NCBI GenBank assembly: GCA_031761405.1
Contig: JASEVX010000001.1
Coordinates: forward strand, 42,869,587 to 42,933,586
From: Serripes groenlandicus
Taxonomy: Eukaryota > Mollusca > Bivalvia > Cardiida > Cardiidae
Length of the DNA stretch: 64,000 nt
Reading direction: 5' to 3'
The notes beneath the pieces are model-generated. The model was not told the origin of the DNA. It was given only the letters and a program-made list of their open reading frames with translations, and ran no database searches. Each line of letters opens with the position of its first letter. The stretch's first letter is position 1. Shown here piece after piece: positions 10,614 to 21,029 of this stretch. The position numbers and the translations under genes are program-made.

Positions 10614-10876
10614 TGAGCCGTCCCGCGAGAAAACCAACATTGTGGACTCTGCGTAAAGCATCGATCCGTATCAGACTAAGCATGCAGCGCAGGCTAACCC
10701 GGACAGACGCTTTTCGCCTCCTGTGTATTTTCTGTTTCACGAATCATTACTCTATACCTCTTTCCCCCTGAGACGGAATGTGTCGTCCCGGATTAGCCTG
10801 CGCGGACTGCGTAGGCTAATCTGAGTCGGTACATTACGCAGAGGCTATAATGTTGGTTTTCTCGTGGAACGGCTCA
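10614..10876. mobile_element. B MITE, reference-quality copy
   Basis: Order of blocks: TGAGCCGTCCCGCGAGAAAA, CCAACATTGTGGACTCTGCG, ATCGATCCG, GCGCAGGCTAACCCGGACAG, CTTTTCGCCTCCTGTG, CCCCTGAGACGGAATGTGTC, GCCTGCGCGGACTGCGTAGG, then TTGGTTTTCTCGTGGAACGG CTCA. The two ends are inverted copies of each other over about 30 bases and the whole is a weak palindrome. No open frame. Non-autonomous; superfamily unclear because a target duplication is not certain. Confidence 0.92.
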
Positions 10877-10951
10877 ATTATATATTCGGACAAAACTGGT
10901 AGTGTAGCCCCACTAGTTGTTTGTTAACACCTAATGTTGCCAATGTAAGCT

Positions 10952-11164
10952 TTAACTCTTTCAGCGCCAAAGGCAATATTGAGCTTTTTGCAAACAATAC
11001 AGATTCAGGTGAGTCAGCTCGTAACGAGCTGTCCCACCTGAAATCTGCATTGTTTGGCTGTGAGTTATAAATATATTCCAAAAATCCTATAACATGAAAA
11101 TAGAGTCATCCGAGTTTGAACATGGAAGAGTCTACTTTAGACAATTCGGCGCTGAAAGGGTTAA
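10952..11164. mobile_element. D MITE, reference copy, TTAA to TTAA
   Basis: TTAACTCTTTCAGCGCCAAAG at left, CGGCGCTGAAAGGGTTAA at right. Central hairpin GTGAGTCAGCTCGTAACGAG then CTGTCCCAC. The terminal TTAA and CTTTC motif are shared with A, suggesting the same kind of transposase (piggyBac-like, inference). Confidence 0.92.
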
Positions 11165-11533
11165 TGAAGACGAAATCGGAGAGTGTTGCAAGGCGCGTCA
11201 CGTATATTTATAAAATTATACAATCAAACGTTTGTTGACGTATAAATGAAGAAATTGGTCGCCAGTTATTCAAATAACCCATGTGTTGATCAATGTGATT
11301 TAAATTCAACCACAGTATAATGTAAGACAATAAATAACAATGCACCTCCCCTTAAAAAGCAAACATTGTGTCCAATTACAAATTGTTAGTCATCATTTTG
11401 TTCAATTTTATTCTACGTAACCAGTCGTATTGTAGATGTGTATTAATTAACGTTGACACATTCTTATTGACTCATCCCTATTTTGATAGATGTAATGCAT
11501 TGTAATTGATTAATCATGATGTAAAGTTATACG

Positions 11534-11762
11534 TGACCCTTTCCCACATACAACAAATCTTCAGCAGACGACTTTGAAATCGTACTGACAAAAACCTATT
11601 TTTTTTTCCATAAAAGATAGATTAATTGTAAAAGAAAGTTGAAAACATTGTGGCCAAAGGAGAAATTGCTCATCATGAGCAATTTCACCTTTGGCCACTA
11701 TGTTTTCAAAAGTCGTCTGCTGGTATTGCGTCAAAACGCGTCTGCATCTGGGAAAGGGTTTA
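11534..11762. mobile_element. A MITE
   Basis: TGACCCTTTCCCACATACAA to ATCTGGGAAAGGGTTTA. Centre AAATTGCTCATCATGAGCAA flanked by GGCCAAAGGAG / CACCTTTGGCC. Both TTAA sites carry one mutation. Confidence 0.88.
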
Positions 11763-11812
11763 CTCTCTACACACTGCACGCGACATTAGACAATAGTTCC
11801 GTGTTATATTAT

Positions 11813-12036
11813 TGTCGACTTTATATACATTAAAATGGCGACAGATGTAGACCGGGATCAGCCTGTACATTCTTGGTTTACATTATTGACGAGTTTATAT
11901 ACACTAAAATGTCGACAGATGTAGACCGGGATCAGCCTGTACATTCTTGGTTTACATTATTGTCGACTTTATATTCACTAACATGTCGACAGATGTAGAC
12001 CGGGATCAGCCTGTACATTCTTGGTTTACATTATTC
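11813..12036. repeat. 74-bp tandem repeat, three copies
   Basis: ACAGATGTAGACCGGGATCA recurs at 11841, 11915 and 11989. The unit contains the GTAGACCGGGATCAGCCTGT core also seen in F and G elements, so the array probably grew from one of those. Confidence 0.92.
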
Positions 12037-12069
12037 GCTACTCATTAATCAATATTTAGAAATGAATAG

Positions 12070-12307
12070 TTAACCCTTTCCCCTATACAACCAATCTGCA
12101 GTAGGCGACTTTGAAAACATAGCAGAACAATTTGGAATCTCCCATTAAATGAAAGTACAAATAATTGAATAGTGTTGAAAACATGGAGACAATAGGAGAA
12201 ATTGCTCCTTTTGAGCAATATCTTCTTTTGTCGCCATGCTTTTAAAAATCAGTCTGCTGCAGGGTCGTCAGAAAACGTCTCTATTAGGGAAACGGGGAAA
12301 GGGTTAA
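12070..12307. mobile_element. A MITE, TTAA to TTAA
   Basis: TTAACCCTTTCCCCTATACA to GGGGAAAGGGTTAA. The right end has a small local repeat (GGGAAACGGGGAAAGGG). Centre AAATTGCTCCTTTTGAGCAA. Confidence 0.88.
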
Positions 12308-13040
12308 TTAATAAACATGTTACAATTTGTCAAACATTAGACGGGATGATGGCGGTTGTAAGAATTCAGCGGGTTAAGGGTTAGATATTTTAGAATATGT
12401 AAGGAGTCATGTTAAAATTGTGTTGCAACTAATATTCAAAATTGACTGCGATTCTTTCAGGGTAAATTTTTCGTTCGAATTCAATCATGTGATTTACTAG
12501 TATACTTTTATCTATTAATTACGTACTTAAAATCACACAAGGTTTTATATGTGCTAATGGATGTCGTATAAACCAAATGTTTTCAAAATCAAATGTCCCA
12601 TGCTGTTAATAAGAGAACTGATATGTACAGGAAAACAATTTAGCATGGCCATGACTTATGTGTCCTTTAAGCAGTTCTCTTACCTCTATACCTATAGTTT
12701 TGTGTATACATGTAAATATGTACCATGCCAATTTCCAGTATATGTTATTATAGTTGTTGTGTCTATCTATGAGGTATAATGTTTAAATAAAGTTTATGTT
12801 ACGCTATGCGGGACATCGCATCTCAATTCCGGCAAAACATATTAGTGCATTGGTGTGGAATTAGATGGGCTAGCTTTCTAGTATTGTGACAACAATTATA
12901 TTAATTAATATAAGTGATTTAACACATTTACCATTTCTGTTAACGAATGTATGACTCATTGGTAGCAAATAACTTTTAAAAAACATTCTTATTGAGCAAA
13001 TTCACCTTATGTTAAATGTTCCAACTCCAACGCTTTTATC
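12308..13040. other. Gene-free stretch, nothing recognised
   Basis: AT-rich. The 72-codon plus frame at 12561-12779 is hydrophobic near its end but has no recognisable domain. Confidence 0.4.
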
Positions 13041-13044
13041 ACAG

Positions 13045-13112
13045 GCGACCGGGGATCAAACCCTGGTATCTCGCTCCCAAAGGCGGACGCTCTAACCATA
13101 ACAGCTAGAAGA
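13045..13112 (-). mobile_element. tRNA-like SINE head fragment
   Basis: On the minus strand this reads as a box-A-like TTAGAGCGTCCGCC and a box-B-like GGTTTGATCCCCGG. No SINE body follows. The box spacing is that of a tRNA-derived head, not of a good tRNA gene. Confidence 0.5.
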
Positions 13113-14171
13113 CGGTCACCGTTAGTATATACATTTAGTAAAGACCCATATGTACAACTCCTGTAAATAGAACTGTAGTCCGACACGTGTTTCTACCATA
13201 TTCCTCTATATAATAACGGAGCTGAAATAAGCCCCCAAATCGACAGACGCGGCTCAAAAATAAACTAGACGCGTCTAACGAACGATTCAGGGTCATAATG
13301 CATCCGCGTACAGTGAACACCCAGACGAGCCTTTGTATCCAACCAGGCTTACCAGAGTCCTCGTTGTCCGTATGCATGTACATTAATTCTAGAAGCATCT
13401 TTTGATTACAAATTGAACAAACTGTAGCCCCATTAGCTGCACGTCAATTAACATGTATATGACCCCGTTACGGAGGGTCATTAAGACCCCCAAATCGCAC
13501 GACTCGGCTGACATATTTCTACAAAAAGGTTTTTGTTTGTCATATCCAGACTAATCCTACATGATGAGTGTTATATTGAAATAAGAACAGGACAGCTAAG
13601 TTAGGACGTCCATTTTGTGTTTTATGCGGGGTTTATTGCGGTAGTTGACTTAATGCCACTTACAAAGTGTCAAAACAAGATTGGGGCTTTGCTACTTTTG
13701 TTTAAATCACGTTCTTCAAATATTACAGTTTAGTATGTTTATAAAAAGAGCCGTGTCATAAGAAAATATATAAACAGTGATAATTGATCGGTATTAGAGG
13801 TGGTATCTTTTTTTTTTTTTTTGGAAAGGGGGTGGGGGTATAAGAAACACTTAGAGCGGTTCCCTGTGGAAACAAACCTTACGGTAATTATGTACTTTGT
13901 AGATTTCAGCGGCGAAATATGTGAAAAAGTGCATGCTTAGAAAATGACCTCATGCTCATGCAAGCGATCCAAAAACGTATACTACAAAACAGAAACATTG
14001 ATACACTCTTTGAATAAAAGAGACGAGCAGTGTAGAGTCAGATCAGACTGCGCGGATGATGCGCTGGATGCTCCAAACACTTGGTTTTACAACTTTAATA
14101 TAATCAATTTGAGCATATTTAGTTTGTTAGAGTTCACAAATCGTTGGTCAGTCCCTTTTAAAGGACCAAAG
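13113..14171. other. Gene-free stretch, one diffuse repeat
   Basis: 13310-13350 (GTACAGTGAACACCCAGACG) resembles 44410-44470, 35655-35735 and 10110-10160 in sharing a GTGAACACCCAG..CTCACCAG layout, perhaps a low-copy dispersed repeat. A T15 tract lies near 13808. Confidence 0.4.
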
Positions 14172-14400
14172 AAGATTGATTTATTGATTGACCGATTTAT
14201 TGATTGATTTATTGATTGATTTATTGGGGTTGTTACTCTGTTTTTAACAACGTTCGGACATATAACGGCGGCCTTTTTACCTACCCATCCATGTGTTCCA
14301 TGGCTTTCTCACACCAGTACTCCACATAACAGTCTTGCCAAGCAACTGGCTGCTTTTCCGCATAGTTTGTTACCCATTTGTTGGAGTACGAATGGCGCTA
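14172..14400 (-). mobile_element. SINE-1, head missing
   Basis: Minus orientation. (ATTGATTT)n tail at 14172-14224, then GGGGTTG..TTTTTAACAACG, CACACCAGTACTCCACATAA and CAAGCAACTGGCTGCTTTTC. The tRNA-like head is absent (5' truncated). Confidence 0.8.
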
Positions 14401-14821
14401 TGTTCTGGGTCGAGGAAGCTGTACGGTATTCTCTTTTTTTCCCAAGAGAGGTTACAGTTTATAATGAACAAGGACCAACGGATTAAACTTCAAATGCCCA
14501 TTGTATGCTGCCGGGTCTTGGTCTCCTTGTTTCGCACCTGTACTGGAGATAGGTTGAGAGTACTTGAAGAGATTTTGACGTTTACACTGCCGACTTTGAA
14601 TCTTAATTAGATATTAACAGCTTTTCTCCGACTTAAAAAGATAATAAGGTGGACTTTGTTTGTAACTCGAACAGGCGATCTGATTTCTACTAATTTTAAT
14701 TTCAATCGAGTTTCTTACTTCAATGAAAACTTGTCATAACATGTAGGTTAATCAGCTACGAGACTCGAAGAGTTAACTAACCGTTGCCGATACACAATGT
14801 GACAGGAACAATGTCTGGTGC

Positions 14822-15066
14822 TTTACGCCGCTCTCAACAATTGTTCAGTAATATCACGGCGTTTCCTGAGTATGTTACCAGTACTACTGGTCCATTTATT
14901 CTTACACCAGCCAGTCGGTCGTTATGATAACCCCGCAACTATGAGCACCAAGGAGGGCAGATATTACTACCATTGTGTAAAGTATTTGGTATGACCCGAC
15001 TGGAGATCGAACCCTCGACCTACCGCACTGTGGCGGACGCTCTTCCACTACACCACCGATGCGGTA
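14822..15066 (-). mobile_element. SINE-2, near-complete
   Basis: Read on the minus strand: tRNA-like head GGTGTAGTGGAAGAGCGTCC (box A) and GAGGGTTCGATCTCCAGTCG (box B), then TGGTAGTAATATCTGCCCTC, GTAACATACTCAGGAAACGC and GAGAGCGGCGTAAAGC. A diverged direct repeat of about 60 bp flanks it (14742-14803 and 15071-15125), far longer than a target duplication. Confidence 0.85.
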
Positions 15067-15125
15067 TAATATGTAGGTTAACACGTTACGAGACTCGAAG
15101 GGTTAACGCCTTTCGATATACAATG

Positions 15126-15887
15126 TAAGCAGTCCTGGGACCTCTCTCTTTCAGCGCGAGTACTCTACCGAATATGTACACATGATTAAAACCGCGACAC
15201 ACAACAAATCAGCACGCCCGTTGGGAAAAGATACAAGTCGGCATTTGTGAACATTGACCAGTGTAGGCTCATGTCAGCCTGCACATCTACTCCGTTCAAT
15301 CAGAATCCACACAAGTTGACAGAAGCTTCTGACCAGCTAGTGTTAGTAATATGTGAACAGTGTAGATCTTGATCAAACGTTATAACTATGACTCGTGTAT
15401 ATAGCCGGTAGTTCTGGTTTGTTTTACAACGCCGCTATAGAAAAACCTTTGAAATCGGTGTAAAACACACCTCTAGTAGCGACTGGGTACATATCATGGA
15501 GAGATGAATTGTCTCTCCCACCCATTTGCACGTGTTGTGTATGAATTGTATGAATCCTTATAATAAAGTATGATTAAACCAAGACCTTTCTTAACCCTCA
15601 CCCCGCTCGATTCCTGCAAACGGTACCATCCTAACTGGCATTTACAAGTCTTATATATGCGTGGAGTACTATTCGCTTAATACTGATAAACGTGTAAAGA
15701 ACAGTGTAGACAGGGATTAAACTGCACGGATTGTGCATGATGATCCTGGTCTGTATTGTTTGCATACAAGAGGATTTACACGTTAACGCGATATTCCTGC
15801 TAACTATCTTAACCTTGTTCCTGACTGGATATTATTCCTTTTTACTTTTCCCCAAATTGTAATAATCAGAAGAACTAGCCGAGAACA
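15126..15887. other. Gene-free stretch with a worn G-like fragment
   Basis: 15217-15380 has GGGAAAAGATACAAGTCGGC, GTGTAGGCTCATGTCAGCCT, ACACAAGTTGACAGAAGCTT and GAACAGTGTAGATCTTGATC, the block order of G. The rest is unassigned. Confidence 0.5.
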
Positions 15888-16047
15888 CTTTTGAACCATT
15901 TCCCACTTGTAGACGCATCTTTACGCATCAGGATCAGACGAGGGATCAGACGAGTTTGATCAAAGGAGAAGTTGTTTATTATGAGCAATTTAAATTAAGT
16001 CGTATGCTACAGAGTTCCTGTATGTGGACAAGACAAGACAAGGGTTA
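15888..16047. mobile_element. A MITE, shortened
   Basis: ACCATTTCCCACTTGTAGAC, CAAAGGAGAAGTTGTTTATT, GAGCAATTT, ending ACAAGGGTTAA. About 70 bp of the middle is missing and CAGACGAG is locally duplicated. Confidence 0.6.
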
Positions 16048-16162
16048 AGGATGTATTAGTAAATATTTCTATCAGAAATGCTTTTCATAAAATATAATCA
16101 AAATCACCTTCTATACCCCTAGTACAGTTAAATTAATGAATATTTAATGACAATCAATCACT

Positions 16163-16393
16163 TTAACCATTTCTCACATACAACAAATCTGCAGGAGACG
16201 ACTTTAAAAGCATATTGTCAAAAATGTGGATAATCTAAATTAAGTGAAATACAATTATTTAATAGAGTTTAAACATTGTGGCAAAAAAATTTGAAATTGC
16301 TTATCATTATCAATTTCTACATTTGCCACGCTGTTTTCAAATGTTGTCTGCTACACATTAAGTCAAAGTGCATCTACGTGTGGGAAAGGGATA
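16163..16393. mobile_element. A MITE
   Basis: TTAACCATTTCTCACATACA to GTGTGGGAAAGGGATAA. Centre GAAATTGCTTATCATTATCA with GTGGCAAAAAAA / TTTGCCAC flanks. Confidence 0.82.
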
Positions 16394-16821
16394 ACTAAGA
16401 GATAAAACAGCTTATTTCATGGGAAGCTCGGTTCGCCCAGATAATTCAGTTATTGCTATACTATATTAGGCATTCATTCGACGGTGTGAAACCTGTATAC
16501 ATTATAAGTAACTTCAAAGGATGAATATTAATTATTTGATTGTAACAGATCCCCGTCTTCAAAGTAAAGGTATATAAAAGGATAAAGTGAATAGAAGTAT
16601 AGTTTTCACGAACTTTAATTGCGTTTTGATAATAACACTATTAAATGATCCAGTACATGTATTGTTGACTTGACCCTTATCCTGTCGTATTCACGAAATT
16701 GGTAAACCGCCCTTAACTTCTTTTTTTCAGAACCATTGCTATTAAAGTGTTATGGAAAATAGTTCTAGTTTTACTAGAAATGAAAATAATGACCAGTGTT
16801 CTGCGAAAACCGACCGTAATA
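16394..16821. other. Gene-free stretch, nothing recognised
   Basis: AT-rich, no repeat shared with the rest of the window that I can see. Confidence 0.4.
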
Positions 16822-17084
16822 TGTGCCGTCCCTCAATAAAACCAACATTATGGCCTCTGCGTAATGTATCGACCCAGATCAGCCTGCGCAGTCCGCGCAG
16901 GCTAATCCGGGCCGACACATTCCGTTTCAGGAGGATAGATGTATAGAGTAATGATTCTTGAAACAGAAAATTCACAGGAGGCGAAAAGTATCTGTCCGGG
17001 TAAGCCTGCGCGGCATGCTTAGCCTGATCCGGGTCGATACTATACGCAGAGACCACACTGTTGGTTATCTCGCGAGATAGCTCA
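16822..17084. mobile_element. B MITE
   Basis: TGTGCCGTCCCTCAATAAAA to GGTTATCTCGCGAGATAGCTCA. The middle arms (GCCTGCGCAGTCCGCGCAGG and GCCTGCGCGGCATGC) are well kept while both tips have mutated. Confidence 0.87.
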
Positions 17085-17095
17085 TTTGCATAAGC

Positions 17096-17300
17096 GAGCA
17101 GTGTAGTTCCCGATCATCCAGCGCATCCACGCAATCTAATATCGCTCAGCACATTTTGGTATCATTAGCCAAAGAAGGATTAAAACAACTTATGAAAAAT
17201 CAGTGTCCATTTAGATCCTTAGCATAAATGCGCATGCAGGTGTTTTTCCACACGAGAAATAATTACAATAAGGTCGGTTTTCCTAGAGCGCCACCTAAAT
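17096..17300 (+). mobile_element. F dispersed element
   Basis: GAGCAGTGTAGTTCCCGATC, CCAGCGCATCCACGCAATCT, then CATTTAGATCCTTAGCATAA, GCGCATGCAGGTGTTTTTCC, ATTACAATAAGGTCGGTTTT. Same block order as 56022-56225. Confidence 0.7.
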
Positions 17301-17974
17301 GACTGTGTAAATCCAGATGAGATTCCACGTATGCGTCGTTTCTTGATCTTAATCGTTGGTTAAGCGCGAAACAGTTGTAAATGTTTCTTAAATTACAAAC
17401 AGTTACACACCTGATATAATAGTTTGAGGGTAGGCTTTGAATATATCTGAGAATACATTGGTTTATCACATAAAGCCCTCTCTGGGAGTGCCAAAATCAC
17501 ATTACATAAATATCGTATGACACTATACTAGTTTGGTTTCCAGTCTTACGCTCAAGTCTTTGTTACAACGCCGAAACCAAACTATGAAAATGACGTCACA
17601 TCAGCGGTTTAACGTTATACCGTTAGACACTTTGGCGACAATCCGGCTAATTTCATGTACATTTTTTCGAAATACGCCTCATAAATCACTTTATGTGATA
17701 AATAGAATATCTCTTTCGTGTTTATTTATCACCACTTTTAATAAACTTGTTATCTAAGCTGAATATGACGCTCGAAGCATATTATCTTTATCTTAGTAAA
17801 CTCGTTTATTAAAAGTGATAATACATAATCACTCATGAAATATCCTCTATTTATCGGGATTATTGAAAGTAATAACAGTTTGATTTATAGAGTTGAAAAT
17901 ATTGCGAGAAAATTAGTTTTGAGCAAGTTCTACTTACTTCCTATATTATCAAAAGTCGTTTGTTTAAGATGTGT
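17301..17974. other. Gene-free stretch with a worn A core
   Basis: 17885-17955 (GAGTTGAAAATATTGCGAGA, TTTTGAGCAAGTTCTACT, AAAGTCGTTTG) is the right half of an A element. The rest is unassigned. Confidence 0.45.
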
Positions 17975-18060
17975 ATTTTGATTGATCTGGGTTTAACGCC
18001 GTTTTCAACATTGTTTTCAGTCATATCACGGCGACCAGTTCACCTACTCCTGTGAGAAAG
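17975..18060 (-). mobile_element. SINE-1 3' tail fragment
   Basis: TGATCTGGGTTTAACGCCGT, TTCAGTCATATCACGGCGAC, CAGTTCACCTACTCCTGTGA, matching the last 80 bases of SINE-1 in reverse. Confidence 0.72.
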
Positions 18061-18156
18061 AGTTTAAGTGATATCATATCCAATGTGAATGAAGCGTATT
18101 ATATAGTGTGCTGCATTTTTAATAATGCTGTCAAAGAGCAGGTCTTTGAATAATGA

Positions 18157-18393
18157 TTAACCCTTTCCCTCGTATAGACGCTTTCTGACGCCTCTGCAGC
18201 AGACGGATTTGTGAAAACATAGTCACAAAAGAAGAAATTGCTCAAAACGAGCAATTTCTCCTTTTGCCACAATGTTTTCCACTTTTAGTCATAGGTTATC
18301 CATTCAATTATAGAGATATTCTATTTTTTTACAAAACGTGTTCAATTGAATTAGTCGTCTGCTGCAGAATTGTCGTATGAGGGAAAGGATTGA
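18157..18393. mobile_element. A MITE
   Basis: TTAACCCTTTCCCTCGTATA to GTATGAGGGAAAGGATTGA. Centre AATTGCTCAAAACGAGCAATT. Opposite orientation to 4703-4932, same subtype (ACTTTTAGTCATAGGTTATCC block). Confidence 0.9.
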
Positions 18394-18614
18394 AGCAAAG
18401 ATGTCCCCGTTGGTTGATTAAACAAATCTACCTAAATTCTAATTTACAAAATGCTGATGAGTATCTTTTATGATTTAAATTGTCTGATATCAAATTTGAT
18501 TTATACTTAATTATCTTTCGTTCAAATCTAAAGAAGCATTTAACGTTCGAAATTACCATATTATACAGTAATTGAGTTATTTTAATTAATGCAAGATATT
18601 CAGCACAGTTCGTT

Positions 18615-18719
18615 TTAACCCTATTACCGCATGCAGACGGCATTCGAAATTAACTGAGAAACGGAAATTGCTGAAAGAATGCAATTTCTCAATTGTTCAC
18701 AATGACTTCTTCCACTTGT
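18615..18719. mobile_element. A MITE, left half only
   Basis: TTAACCCTATTACCGCATGC, GAAATTGCTGAAAGAATGCA, then CCACTTGTAGT. The right half is missing and the C repeat follows at once. Confidence 0.6.
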
Positions 18720-18872
18720 AGTCCGGGAGCCAAACCCTGAATTTCAGGTGCACCTGGAATTGCCGGTTAAAGTTTTTTTCTTGGTTGATTCTGGTAGCCT
18801 ATGAGTTACTCTTCAATATTCATGAGGGTGACCGATCGTCACCTTTGGGGAAATTTAAATATTAACCCTTTT
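18720..18872 (+). repeat. C repeat, plus copy
   Basis: GTCCGGGAGCCAAACCCTGA, AATTGCCGGTTAAAGTTTTT, GGTAGCCTATGAGTTACTCT, GAGGGTGACCGATCGTCACC, AAATTTAAATATTAACCCTT. The inverted partner is at 23012-23152. Confidence 0.75.
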
Positions 18873-18972
18873 ATTCCATATAGCGTGATGGCTGATAGAT
18901 CAAGATTTCTTTGTCGGTGTAGGAAGAAACAAAAAGTCGATTGTAATAGTAAACTATTTATACGGCGTTCAG

Positions 18973-19165
18973 GTAACCCTTTCCGACACACAGCACATAT
19001 ACAGCAGACGACTTTGAAAAAAATCTCTGTAAATGAAAGTATAATTGTTGAATAGTGTTGAAAACATTGTGGCAAAAGGAGAAATTGCTTGCTTTGAGCA
19101 ATTTCTTCTTTTGTCACGATATTTTCAAATGTGTCAGAAAAGGTCTCTATGTCGGAAACTCTTAA
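18973..19165. mobile_element. A MITE, followed by a further fragment
   Basis: GTAACCCTTTCCGACACACA, centre AAATTGCTTGCTTTGAGCAA, ends GTCGGAAACTCTTAA. 19166-19290 (GTTGAAAACGTTGTGGAAAA, GAGAAAACGCTCACTTTTCA, ATATGCTGCAGGA) is a second partial A copy. Confidence 0.75.
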
Positions 19166-19436
19166 TAAATGGAAGAATAATTATTAAATAAAGTTGAAAA
19201 CGTTGTGGAAAAAGGAGAAAACGCTCACTTTTCATTTATAGAGGTTTTCAATTGTTTTGCATAGTTGATTTCAATGTCATATGCTGCAGGACTAACAAAT
19301 GAGTAGCAACAGATGTACATATACTGGGATTAGGCTGTATTAATGTAACTTGTTTGCAATGGTTGTGCATGTTTAAATGGTGTTTACGCCATTTTCAACA
19401 GTATTTCAGTTACACCAAAGCGTCTCCTAGGTAATA

Positions 19437-19670
19437 TGAGCCGTCCCGCAAGAAAACCTAAATTATGGCAGATCAGCCTGCGCAATCCGCACAGACTGAT
19501 CCAGGCCGACATATTCCGTCTCAGGGGTATAGAGTAATGATTCTTGAAACAGAAAATCCACAGGAGGCGAAAATTGTCTATCCGAGTAAGCCTGCGCGGC
19601 ATGATTAGGCTGATCTGGATCGACACTTTACGCAGAGTCCACAATGTTGGTATTCTCGCGGAACGGCTCA
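19437..19670. mobile_element. B MITE inside SINE-2
   Basis: TGAGCCGTCCCGCAAGAAAA to TATTCTCGCGGAACGGCTCA. The stretch after GGCAGATCAGCCTGCGCAAT lacks part of the left arm. Confidence 0.88.
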
Positions 19671-19762
19671 TATATCAGTACTTCGCAGTCTCAATTATCC
19701 TGAAGTCGACGAATCAGTCTTAACGCTAACCCCGCAACACTGAGCGCCAATGTAAGAAGCCA

Positions 19763-19952
19763 TTAAACTTTTCCCACCTTTTGAAAACATTGTGCGGAAG
19801 GAGAAATTGCTCAAAAAGAGCAATTTCTCCTTTTGCCACAAAGTTTTAAATTCTTTAAAGTAATTATACCTTCATTTTCCGTTTTTCAAAATGAATTCGA
19901 GATGTTTTCAAAGTCGTCTGCTGGGGATACAACGTATGTGGGAAAGGGTTAA
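19763..19952. mobile_element. A MITE inside SINE-2
   Basis: TTAAACTTTTCCCACCTTTT to GTATGTGGGAAAGGGTTAA. About 45 bp of the left arm is deleted. SINE-2 resumes right after the TTAA, so it was inserted into an existing SINE. Confidence 0.88.
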
Positions 19953-20103
19953 ACATAATTTAAAGTATTTAGTATGAACCGACTGGGAATCGAACATGGT
20001 CTCCTGCACTCCCAAGGGAGCCGTTCGAACCACTACACCACGGAGTGCTCAAGTAAAGGCGTACGTTTACACACGCTATAGACCATGGTGTCCACATTCT
20101 CGT

Positions 20104-20322
20104 TTATCTCTTTCAGAGCCAAAGGCAATATTGAGGTTTCTGCAAACAATACAGATTCAGGTGAGTCAGCTTGATCGTAACGAGTTGTCTCACTCCGAAG
20201 TCGGCATTGTTTACCTTTTAGTTATAAAATAGTCCAACACTTTTATTACATGAGAAATGGAGACGCCCGATTTTGAACTTTTTAAGAGTCTATTTTAAAC
20301 AGTTTGGTGCTGAAAGAGTAAA
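20104..20322. mobile_element. D MITE
   Basis: TTATCTCTTTCAGAGCCAAAG to TTTGGTGCTGAAAGAGTAAA. Centre GTGAGTCAGCTTGATCGTAA. It abuts the left edge of the broken gene at 20323. Confidence 0.85.
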
Positions 20323-20963
20323 CAGAGCCCAAACTTTGAGAGCCTCAGGCCTTAAGTGTGATTCCTATGATCCCACCGCTGCCATGTCTATACCTCATGA
20401 AAGTTGTTTCGATAAACATGTCACTCCAAATCCCGTTCCATATTCCTTGGATGTGTTGCGCAACATGTTCTCTCTTTAAAAAGTGGCACAGGACATATGG
20501 AGGCAAGTTTTCCATTTTACGGAGGTAATAAAAGCTATAACGGGCATAGTGAACATGGCCAGCAGCAAAGTAGTATGGGATCATCTGCCTAAATGAAGAC
20601 AAGTGTGGGAGCCAGTCACCCTCACGCTCAGCTATTATGTAAGACATCATAATGAACACAGGTTTAATGAGGACATCTAGCCAAATTGTACTGTCTTGCT
20701 TTGACTGGCTCTTTTTTCCCAAGTCTTTTATCAGATCCTTCATCAGAACTTGAATAGTTGCATTCAATAACAAAGCGAAGAACCTCTTCTGCGAGTAACC
20801 TCAATGCACGAACATTTTGCGAGAATTTCTTTCCACTCAACATTTTGGGTACACCAGCAAAGACTGAATACAGAACATCTGACAGTCCACTTTCGGCCAT
20901 CAATGTGCCAATGGAGCCCACAAAACTCTTAAGAGCATACATTCCACCTAGGCGCAAGTGCAA
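20323..20963 (-). pseudogene. N-terminal fragment of a broken, dispersed uncharacterised gene
   Basis: On the minus strand two overlapping frames read as one protein. The first (20963 to about 20760) has RLGGMYALKSFVGSIGTLMA and FAGVPKMLSGKKFSQNVRAL. The second (about 20770-20345) has WLDVLIKPVFIMMSYIIAER, IPYYFAAGHVHYARYSFYYL and GIWNGIWSDMFIETTFMRY. I recognise this as a large uncharacterised family common in sea anemones, corals, bivalves and fish. A frameshift lies near 20760, and another at 20345, after which PEALKVWAL continues in a third frame up to the edge of the D MITE at 20322. Function unknown; the scattered, broken copies suggest a mobile or repeatedly copied gene. It is head-to-head with the next fragment. 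Confidence 0.8.
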
Positions 20964-21029
20964 CCCTTTTTTTCAGGATGTGACCAAAGGATCTGAGCTG
21001 CAACACTGCAATGTTCACAGAAACGGGAA

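Larger units (their letters stand above)
19378..20045 (-). mobile_element. SINE-2 interrupted twice
   Basis: The pieces in order are 19378-19436 (GGTGTTTACGCCATTTTCAA), 19671-19762 (CGAATCAGTCTTAACGCTAA, CCCCGCAACACTGAGCGCCA) and 19953-20045 (AGTATGAACCGACTGGGAAT, GAACCACTACACCACGG). Together they make one SINE-2 in minus orientation with head boxes GGTGTAGTGGTTCGAACGGC and CATGTTCGATTCCCAGTCGG. B and A elements split it. Confidence 0.82.

Noticed and set aside
10265..10771. 168-codon plus frame
   Set aside because: It runs through the A-derived array and most of a B MITE; no domain.
13135..13398. 87-codon minus frame
   Set aside because: No family recognised; overlaps a diffuse low-copy repeat shared with 44.4 kb.
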